From assembly GCA_037381085.1 (NCBI GenBank), contig JARRRD010000004.1, forward strand, positions 1-64,000: DNA of 64,000 bases, in the 5' to 3' direction. A program made the position numbers and the translations under genes. Shown here piece after piece: positions 34,062 through 43,400 of this stretch (its first letter is position 1; every line of letters begins with the position of its first letter). The DNA is from JARRRD01 sp037381085. GTDB taxonomy: Bacteria; Nitrospirota; Thermodesulfovibrionia; Thermodesulfovibrionales; UBA6898. The notes under the pieces were generated by a model. That model ran no database searches. It was not told the origin of the DNA and worked only from the letters and a program-made list of their open reading frames with translations.

Positions 34062-35594
34062 ATGCTTTCGAACATATTGAGCGCAAGCGTTATAGGCATT
34101 GAGGCCCACAAGGTGGAGGTTGAGGTTGACATCTCTTCGCGGGGGCTGCCTCACTTCTCGATGGTGGGACTCCCCGATGCGGCGGTGAAGGAAAGCCGCG
34201 ACAGGGTAAGGGCCGCCCTGAAGAATATCGGCTTCAACTTTCCTCTCAAGCAGATAACCGTCAATCTCGCCCCGGCGGACCTTAAGAAGGAAGGCTCCGC
34301 CTTCGACCTGCCGATAGCCGTGGGTATCATTGCATCCGAAGGCCTCATAGAACCCGAGGCGCTTCAGGGCTACCTCTTCACGGGCGAACTGTCCCTCGAC
34401 GGGAGGATAAAACCGGTCAGGGGGGCCCTCTCCATGGCGCTCATGGTCAGGGATGCAAAACTGCGGGGCTTCATATTGCCTTTCGAAAACGCCCCCGAAG
34501 CCGCCGTAGTGGAGGGTGCCCGTGTTTACGGACTGAAGAGCCTCCCCGACGTAGTGGATTTTCTGAAAGGGGTGGCGGCTCCCCCGCACTTTCAGGCCGA
34601 CATATCCGCAACAATGAAAAACTTTTCCGTCTACGAAGACGATTTTTCCGAGGTAAAGGGGCAGGAGCACGCAAAACGGGCCCTGGAAGTGGCTGCGGCC
34701 GGCGGACATAACGTCCTTCTCCTCGGTCCTCCCGGGTCCGGCAAGACCATGCTTTCGAAACGTCTGCCGACTATCCTGCCTAACATGACCTTCGATGAGG
34801 CCCTTGAGACGACACGGATTCACAGCATCGCAGGGGTACTGCGGGAAAACCGGCCCCTTCTTGCGACAAGGCCTTTCAGGGCTCCCCACCACACTATTTC
34901 CGACGTGGCACTGATCGGAGGCGGTCAGGTCCCCAAACCGGGCGAGGTCAGTCTTGCACACCATGGCGTCCTTTTCCTCGACGAGATCCCCGAGTTCAAG
35001 AGAAACGTCCTGGAGGTCCTCAGGCAGCCGCTCGAAAACGGCGAGGTGACGGTTTCCAGGGCAGTGGCCTCACTTACCTATCCCGCCTCTTTTATGCTGG
35101 TGAGCGCAATGAACCCATGCCCTTGCGGCTATTTTTCAGACCCTACACACCAGTGCACCTGTACACCAGGGCAGATCTACCGGTACAGGAGGAAGATCTC
35201 GGGACCGCTGCTGGACAGGATAGATATCCACATAGAAGTCCCGGCCGTGCCATACAAGGAACTCTCGACGGATTACGCCGGGGAGAATTCCGGGGACATC
35301 CGCAGCAGGGTAATCAGGGCGAGAGAGGTCCAGCTACAGAGATTCAAGGGTGAGAAGATCTACGCAAACGGGCAGATGAAGACCCGTCACATAAAGAAAT
35401 ACTGCAAACTGAAAGACGACGCCCAGAGTCTCCTTGAGACAGCCATGCAGAAGCTCGGGTTGTCGGCAAGGGCTTATGCCAGGATACTTAAGCTCTCCCG
35501 GACAATAGCAGACCTGGATTCGGCGGAGGACATACATTCGCACCATATATCAGAGGCAATCCAGTACAGGACGCTGGACAGGGGGCAGTTCTGA
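34062..35594 (+). CDS. comM: ComM/YifB-family AAA+ ATPase
   Basis: 510 residues. N-terminal Lon-like fold (GLPHFSMVGLPDAAVKESRDRVRAAL), a central Mg-chelatase-type AAA+ domain with LLGPPGSGKTML and LFLDEIPEF, a cysteine motif CPCGYFSDPTHQCTC, and the C-terminal Mg_chelatase_C domain ending near RTIADLDS. ComM is a hexameric branch-migration helicase assisting integration during natural transformation. All core motifs are intact. No competence cluster nearby. Confidence 0.93.
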   Translation: MLSNILSASVIGIEAHKVEVEVDISSRGLPHFSMVGLPDAAVKESRDRVRAALKNIGFNFPLKQITVNLAPADLKKEGSAFDLPIAVGIIASEGLIEPEALQGYLFTGELSLDGRIKPVRGALSMALMVRDAKLRGFILPFENAPEAAVVEGARVYGLKSLPDVVDFLKGVAAPPHFQADISATMKNFSVYEDDFSEVKGQEHAKRALEVAAAGGHNVLLLGPPGSGKTMLSKRLPTILPNMTFDEALETTRIHSIAGVLRENRPLLATRPFRAPHHTISDVALIGGGQVPKPGEVSLAHHGVLFLDEIPEFKRNVLEVLRQPLENGEVTVSRAVASLTYPASFMLVSAMNPCPCGYFSDPTHQCTCTPGQIYRYRRKISGPLLDRIDIHIEVPAVPYKELSTDYAGENSGDIRSRVIRAREVQLQRFKGEKIYANGQMKTRHIKKYCKLKDDAQSLLETAMQKLGLSARAYARILKLSRTIADLDSAEDIHSHHISEAIQYRTLDRGQF

Positions 35595-35647
35595 AAGACA
35601 GGGCCTTCTGAATGCTCTGCCGCCCAACTGCCGGCCTGGAGAGAAGG

Positions 35648-35671
35648 ATTCCGGACAGGCCGGAATGACAG
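35648..35671 (+). repeat. short palindromic repeat after comM
   Basis: ATTCCGG/CCGGAAT with a five-base loop (35648-35666), followed by GACAG. GCCGGAATGACAG (35659-35671) is the exact complement of CTGTCATTCCGGC in the 14892 repeat, so it probably belongs to the same repeat family. It sits between two converging genes and may also help termination. Confidence 0.5.
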
Positions 35672-35704
35672 ATTATATGAATTCCCTGCAAAGGGACAAG
35701 CATA

Positions 35705-37312
35705 TTAATTCTTGACCAGCAACGTCGTCACTTCCGAAGAAGGAACCGGCCTGCCCACAATATATCCCTGGATCTCGTCGCACCCGTGTGCCCGCAGGAA
35801 AGTCAACTGCTCCTCGTTTTCAACCCCCTCCGCAACAACACCTAAACCCAGGCTGTGCGCTATCCCCATGATGGCTTTGATGATAGCCTCATCGCTCCTC
35901 TCCCTGCCGATATTCAATACGAAGGAGCGGTCTATCTTGAGGTAGTCAAGCGGGATCGTGCGCAAGTAATTAAGCGAAGAGTAACCCGTCCCAAAGTCAT
36001 CAATCGTTATAGTCACTCCCATTTCCTTGAGCATTCCCAAAACCTTCCAGGCGCCGTCAGGATCACGCATCACGGCACTCTCGGTGATCTCAAGCTCGAA
36101 ATAACGGGCTTCAAGCCCCGAATCCGCCAGCGCAGCCGACACGACCTCTACCAGGTCCTTCTGATCAAACTGCCGGCTGGACAGATTCACCGACATCACA
36201 AGCGGGTCATACCCGGCTTCCTGCCATTCCTTCGCCTGTATACAGGCATGCCTTAACGCCCACTTTCCAATGTCTATTATAAGACCCGACTCCTCGGCAA
36301 TAGGGATAAACTGAGAGGGTTTGACCAAGTCTCCGTCGGCAGGTCTCCACCTCAAGAGAGCCTCCATCCCCACAATGCTGTTCTTCACCAGCGATTTCTT
36401 TGGCTGGTAAAACAAAAGCAGTTCATCGTTTTCAACGGCCTTGTGTAACTTGTGCTCCATCGTAAGGGCCTCCAGCGCCGCAAAATTCAACGCCGACGAG
36501 TAGTACTGATAATTGTTCCTGCCCCTGGACTTTGCCTGATACATCGCCACGTCGGCATTCTTCAGGAGATCCTGGACGTTCTTGCCGTCATAAGGATAAA
36601 GCGCTATCCCGATACTTGCCGTTATGAAAATCTCCCTCCCCCGGATCACAAACGCACCGGCCAGATCATTCTGAATGCGCGCCGCCACTTTCCCCGCATC
36701 CTCATTATGGGAAAGGTCGTGAAGCAGTACGGTAAATTCGTCCCCTCCCAACCGGGACAGCACACCGGGAGCTCCGCTGGTTTCGCTGCGGGAAATATAA
36801 TCGGAACTTCTTGTAGAAACAAGCAGCCTCTCCGTTACAGCCCGCAGAAGTTCATCGCCTACTTCGTGACCGAGAGTATCGTTGACGCGCTTGAAATAGT
36901 CCAGGTCGATGAACAGGAGAGCCACCTCCGCATTCTTCTCCCGTTCGGCAGTCCTTATGGCCTGTCCAAGAACCTCCTTGAACATTGCCCTGTTAGGCAG
37001 ACCTGTAAGGGTATCGTAATAAGCAAGGACCCGGAATTGCTCCTCCGTCTCCTCGCGACTCTTCAGGCTCTGCTTGAGCGTACTGATATGCGACACCAGG
37101 ATTATAATGAGTGCTACCACCAGAACGTCGACAACGAGAGCATCACCAAACCCCACGATCAGTACTTCATGAGAGATATGTCCCCACAGCATATAACTCT
37201 GGATCGTCGAGAACACAAGGGTGAACAGCTCCGACAGCAAAACGGATATCCACAGCAGATGCCACGGACTGGTGTCCATCAATTTGTCGATAATCCTGTT
37301 CACCATGTACAT
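35705..37312 (-). CDS. membrane-bound GGDEF-EAL protein (c-di-GMP synthesis/hydrolysis)
   Basis: About 535 residues from the ATG at 37312. The true start is uncertain: the frame is open to 37606, where it would run antisense into the polyketide synthase gene, and no start has a good RBS. Two membrane helices (residues about 15-75) are followed by a short coiled linker, then a GGDEF domain with intact RLGGDEF (about 190) and an EAL domain with intact MEAL (about 316), plus DDFGTGYSSL, KIDRSFV and AEGVEN. Both catalytic sets look functional, so it can in principle make or break c-di-GMP. It is divergent from the PilZ-fused polyketide synthase, 184 bp away, and is the obvious signal source or sink for it. 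Confidence 0.92.
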   Translation of the reverse strand: MYMVNRIIDKLMDTSPWHLLWISVLLSELFTLVFSTIQSYMLWGHISHEVLIVGFGDALVVDVLVVALIIILVSHISTLKQSLKSREETEEQFRVLAYYDTLTGLPNRAMFKEVLGQAIRTAEREKNAEVALLFIDLDYFKRVNDTLGHEVGDELLRAVTERLLVSTRSSDYISRSETSGAPGVLSRLGGDEFTVLLHDLSHNEDAGKVAARIQNDLAGAFVIRGREIFITASIGIALYPYDGKNVQDLLKNADVAMYQAKSRGRNNYQYYSSALNFAALEALTMEHKLHKAVENDELLLFYQPKKSLVKNSIVGMEALLRWRPADGDLVKPSQFIPIAEESGLIIDIGKWALRHACIQAKEWQEAGYDPLVMSVNLSSRQFDQKDLVEVVSAALADSGLEARYFELEITESAVMRDPDGAWKVLGMLKEMGVTITIDDFGTGYSSLNYLRTIPLDYLKIDRSFVLNIGRERSDEAIIKAIMGIAHSLGLGVVAEGVENEEQLTFLRAHGCDEIQGYIVGRPVPSSEVTTLLVKN

Positions 37313-37495
37313 GAATAAATTGTAGACTGTGAGGCCTCGTTTGTATACTATCTTGCTTGCAAAATTTGGATAAATCCAGTCGTCTGAAGTCCCCCGAAGA
37401 ACAAGCTGCTTTCCCGGGCCAAAAAATAATAACATAAATACATAGGAAGATTGATAAAATAAACCATACAGGCGGGAGGCACGGGAGGCACTTGC

Positions 37496-40400
37496 ATGGA
37501 AAAGAGAAACACAAGGAGAATACCTGTAAGCAGAGAAGTAACCCTGAGCAGGGAGGGAAATGTTTACAAGGGCTTTCTCTTCAGCATTTCTGAACAGGGT
37601 CTCCAACTCATAGTCCTGCAGGCCCGTGAACTCCGGAAGGACCGCCAGGTCCGGCCGTTCACCGTCACGCTGCCGATCTCTCCTTCAAAAACCATCGCCA
37701 TGTCATGCGTGGAAGTCTGGTCCGATGGCGACATCATGGGAGTCCACATACTGGACCCTTCAGCGGAGTACAAGGCATTCTATAAGCGGTCCTTCTTTAA
37801 AATCAAAAAAGAGATAACACATGACGCCATCGCTGTAATAGGCATGGGTTGCTACTATCCGGGCGCACCCACCCTCAAGGCCTTCTGGGAAAACATCCTC
37901 GCACGCAGACGGGAGTTCCGCAAACTCCCCGACCATCGTTTGCCGCTGTCGGAATACTATGACGCCGATCCGGCCGTGCCTGACAAGACATACGCCGACC
38001 GCGCCTCCGTCATAGACGGTTTTACTTTCGACTGGATAAAAAGGGGGATACCGAAAACGGTGGTCGATTCTTCGGATATCGTACACTGGCTTGCCCTGGA
38101 AGTCGCCCTTCGGGCGCTCGAAGACGCCGGATATACGCGTCAGAGCACCCCGTGCGACCGCACGGGGGTCATACTCGGCAACACCCTTACGGGAGAGTAC
38201 AGCCGCTCGCAGAACATGCGTCTGCGGTGGCCTTACGTCGGCAAGATCCTTAAGGTCGCGGCCATCGAAAAAGGGCTGCCCCGGAAGCTCACGGAGGACC
38301 TTCTTCAGACCATGGAGAAGTATTACAAGTCCGCTTTCGCCCCTGTGACCGAAGACACCCTGGCGGGCAACCTGTCGAACACGATCGCTGGAAGAATCTG
38401 CAACTTCCTTGACCTTCATGGTGGAGGATATACGGTAGACGGCGCCTGCTCGTCATCTCTCATAGCGGTGGCCACTGCCGCAACAGCACTCTCAAACGGC
38501 ACACTGGACCTGGCTATAGCGGGCGGCATAGATATAAGCCTCGACACATTTGAACTCGTGGGATTCGCCAAGACGAACGCTCTCACGCGGGGAGACATGA
38601 GGGTCTATGACAGGGGGGCGAGCGGCTTCATACCGGGTGAAGGCGCGGGATTCGTGGTCCTCAAAAGACTCCAGGACGCCCATACGCACGGGAATGATGT
38701 GTACGCCATACTTCGCGGATGGGGCATATCGTCGGACGGTAAAGGCGGCATGACCGCTCCCAAGGCCGAATCGCAGGCCCTGGCGATAAGGCGCGCTTAC
38801 GGCAAAGCAGGCTACGACATCTCCAGCGTGGACTTCATCGAGGGCCACGGCACCGGAACCGCCGCAGGCGACAGGGCGGAGGTGGAAGGGATTGCAATGG
38901 CCATGGATTCCATCGGTCCGCAGGACCGCCTCCGGAGGTGCGGGATAACATCCCTCAAGTCGCTGATCGGCCACACAAAGGCCGCTTCGGGCATAGGAGG
39001 TTTCATTAAGGCTGTCATCGCCGTGAACAGGCGTATTATCCCCCCCACTGCGGGATGCTCTGAACCGAACGCCGTGTTCCAGGACAAGGCAAGAGGCCTG
39101 TTCCCGGTGCTGCGCGGCGAAATCAGGGACAGCGACCAGATCATGCGGGCAGGTGTCTCCGGCATGGGTTTCGGAGGGATAAACTGCCATGTAACCATCG
39201 AATCCGAAGGGCAGCCAACGAGGAGACTCGACACATCAATCGGTGAACGCGAGCTCCTGGCATCATACCAGGAGACCGAGGTCTTCGCCCTTTCCACACG
39301 GAACCGGCAGGACATGCTGGAGAAAATAGACAAACTCAAGAAACTCGCCTACGGCATAAGCGCTTCCGAGCTTACCGATCTTTCGAGCCACCTCACACAA
39401 GGCGTAGACCCAGCCCATCATTTCCGCGTCGCCGTTGTAGCTCACTCTCCCGACAACCTCATCGACTGTCTGGGGCGCACACACCGCATCCTTGCTGACC
39501 ACGAGTTCAAGGAAGAAACCGTAAAGACCGGCCCGCAGCAGGACATCTGGGTCGGCCACGGTCAAAAAACGCCGCGAATCGGCTTTCTCTTCCCGGGCCA
39601 GGGGTCACAGCAGCTTAACATGGGCAGGACCTTGACCGACAGGCACGCGTGGGCCAGAGACCTGGTCGCCCTGACAGACTTTTACCTTGTGGAACAGGGA
39701 TACAGAAAAATCGTAGACTGCATATATACGGATACGGACAGGGCCCTGGATGTCAACCAGATCGAGGCTTGGAAGAAAACCCTCTCGAACTCCGAAATAG
39801 CGCAGCCGGCAATATGTTTGTGCTCGCTCTTGTGGATGCGTCACCTTGAGCATTTGGGCATCACCCCGCAGGCAGTCGGCGGACACAGCCTCGGTGAACT
39901 GAGCGCCTTCTATGCCGCCGGCGCGTTCTACGACATGGCTCTCCTGCGCTTCGCCGCATTTCGCGGCGGAATTACTGCGGCAAAGGTCCATGAAGCCGGC
40001 GCCATGGCCAGCCTCGCCTGCGACCGCCAAAAGGCCCGGCAGATACTCGATAAAACAGACGGTTACGCCATTATAGCGAACATGAACTCTCCGGGACAGA
40101 CGGTCATATCAGGCGAGACGAGGGCGATAGATGACGCAATGCATCTCGCCGCAGCCGGCGACATAAGGACTAAGCGGCTGCCGGTAGCAAACGCGTTCCA
40201 CTCACGCTTCATGACTGAAGCGGCTTCCACCCTTGCCGAAAGCGCACCTATCCCCGATACCTTCACGGCATCCAAGGTCCGTCTTTTCAGTTCCCTGGAT
40301 GGAAGACAGGTGATTCCCGGAACAGACATCAGGCGGCACTTCGCCCGGCAACTTACGCATACAGTCGATTTCATTTCACTTGTAGAGAATATGGCGAAAG

Positions 40401-43400
40401 AGTGCGACATGTTAATCGAAGTCGGACCCGGACGGGTACTCTCCGACCTGGCACGTTCCATAACTTCCGGTAAAGATATCTTCTGCCTACCCGTCGAGGC
40501 CGTGGCAGGTGACGACCGGTCGCTGAACAGGGTGCTCGCCTGCCATTTCGTTCACGGCGGGGCGATCAAATGGCCTGCCCTGTTTCAGAGCCGTCTCGTA
40601 CGGCCCTTCATACCGGCTTCCGAACGCGTCTTCATAGAAAATCCGTGCGAAAGACCGCTGCTGCCCGTTGACGCCGAACCGCTCGCGGCCGTCCGCTCCC
40701 GGACACAGGAGTTGCTGGAGCGGGCAGGTGACGGGCAACAGAGGGCAGGGCAACCGGACAAGGAAAGGCAACCGGGGGACGATTACGCCGAAACACCCCA
40801 AAAGCTTCTTGACATGGTTTCAAACGTGACGGGCTTCCCCGTTGATACCATATCGCTGGACAACCGGCTGCTGGACGACCTGAACCTCGATTCGATAAAG
40901 GCCGCTGAAATCGTGGCAAAGGCCGTGAAACTGTACCATGCTTCGGGCACTGTCGATCCCACGGGTTTTGCCAACAGCTCACTGAAAGAGATTTACGAAC
41001 GCATAGTGCTGGGAAAGAAGAAAGATGGCCCGGTCCCTCAGAGCCAACCAGGTGACGCCTGGGTGCGCGACTTCACGATAAAGTATGTGCCCCGGCCGCT
41101 CATCCCTGAAGTCCCCGGCGACCTGCGGCAGAAGAAAGTTCTCATAGTATCTGAACATACGCCGGAGGAATACCGTGACGCTCTCAGCGACCTGCTCAGC
41201 CGGAACCGTCTGCTTGCCACATCTATAAATTACGACCGGCTGTCCGTAGATCCGCCGCACTCACTGGAAAATTACGACTACTTCCTTTTCATCCTTCCGG
41301 AGGGACAAGACGCCGGCGGGCCCTTTACGGTCCGGCAGACCCGTGCAATGGCAGGCAGGATGCACAAGATCGCTTCAACCGTTGCCGCAATGGAGGCCCG
41401 CACCCCAAAACCGGCATACGCAGTGCTGCAGTTCGGAGACACGGATTTTTTTGCCTGCGACAGTGCGGCGGGCATCGGGGCAAAAGGCGCTACAGCGTTC
41501 CTCGCAAGCCTGCACCATGAAAGACCGGTCGAAAAGATACGCATCCTGCAGTTCAGCCGCAACTCTCTTTTTGCGATAGAAAAAGCGTTCGACGAACTCC
41601 GGTCCGGCGATGCCTTCGTCGCTGCAATGTACGACGACAATTTCGTCCGGCACATACCCGTCCTTTCTCCTGTCAGGCCGCAGGAGTTCGTCCCGAGGCC
41701 TATTACATGGACAAGCCGCGACGTAGTCCTTGTAACGGGCGGCGCTAAAGGAATCACCGCGGCATGCGCGCTGGCCTTCGCCCTCAAGACAGGAGTCAGG
41801 CTCGCACTTGTCGGAAGCACCTCAAACGCGGAGAGCGACCCAGAGATCCGGGAGAGTCTGAGACGTTACGGCGAGAACAACATTCCACACCGTTATTACC
41901 CGTGCGACATCACCGACGAAAATGCTGTCGCATCACTGGTAGGGCGTATCGCCGGGGAACTCGGCCCCATAACCGGATTCGTCCACGGCGCCGCCATCAA
42001 CAAGCCGCGCCGGTTCGACCAGGTCTCCCTGGAGGACGCCCACAGGGAAATCGGCCCCAAGGTCCTGGGTGCGATCAACATTCTTGACTCGCTCAAAGAC
42101 AATCCGCCGAAACTGATCGTCGCCTTCGGCTCTATAATAGGAGTCACCGGGATGGGCGGGAATGCTTGGTACGGGTTTTCGAACGAGGTCCTCAACCTCC
42201 TGCTGCAGCAGTTCAGGAAACAAAAACCGGGCATAGAGATCATGACCTGCGCATTCAGCATATGGGCCGAGATCGGCATGGGCGCCAAAATGGGAAGCCT
42301 GGCGTTTCTGTCGAAGATGGGCATACAGGCTATACCGAGAGAAAAGGGCATAGACCACTTCATGCGGCTGGCCACCTCCACCGCGGGGACACCCCAGGTG
42401 GTCGTCGCCGGCAGACTGGGCTCGCTCGATATTATGCGCTCCCGGCCGCCTGCCCGGAGAACACGGTTCATCAGGGAAATCATTTTCTTTGAGTATGGCG
42501 TGGAATTGGAGGCAAAGGCCGTCCTAACAACGGCGCACGACAAGTACCTGGACCATCACGTCTTCAGGGGCGTACGCCTGTTCCCGACGGTATTCGGTAT
42601 TGAAGCAATGCACCAGGCGGCGACTGCGGTTGCAGGAGCAGAAAATGCGGGAACCGTCCTGATAAGAGACATAAGGCTCAGCTATCCCATTACGGTGGAG
42701 CCCGATGGGCTGACGGAAATACGCATAAAGGCCCTTGTGCAGGACGCCGGTAGTGACGGCGCTTCGACAATAGTAAAGGCTGCCGTCGCAGCCGAACAGG
42801 CGGGGTTCACCAAAGATTGCTTTGAAGCGACTTTTGTCTTGAACAGCGGGCAGGCTCCCGGCCTTTTTCCCGGCGAGATAACCGGGGACGATCTCGACAT
42901 CGAGCCCCGCGAGGACCTTTACGGCCACATGCTCTTCCAGGGGCCGAGCTTCCAGCGCATCAGCAGGATCATATCGATGACGGACGACCGATGCATTTTT
43001 GAGGCCTCCACGCAGCCCCCCGATGCCGACTTTGACCGGGACGTCCATCCCTTCACGGCCGGTGACCCCTATTTCAGGGACACGCTGCTGCAGTCGGTAC
43101 AGATCATTCTTCCGGACGTGGTAGCTCTTCCTGTTGAAATCGACAGATGGGAGATATACCCCAAACCGCAGGGCTTCGGCAAATACAGCGTGATCGTCCA
43201 TATCCTCCAAAGGAACGATGATACCATCGTATCGGACGTGACGGCCGTAGACCCGAACGGGGTGATTGTCGAAAAGATACATGGATACGCGGTAAAAATA
43301 ATAGAACGCAAGAAGGATGCTCCTGCTCTGAGTGATCTCTTGTCACCCGATCAGTGGGACGAAAAAATGGTAAACGGGCAAATCGCACGGCTTTGCATGG

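Noticed and set aside
37313..37606. longer N-terminus of the GGDEF-EAL protein
   Set aside because: It would overlap the synthase coding start antisense and has no RBS or domain; kept as start uncertainty only.
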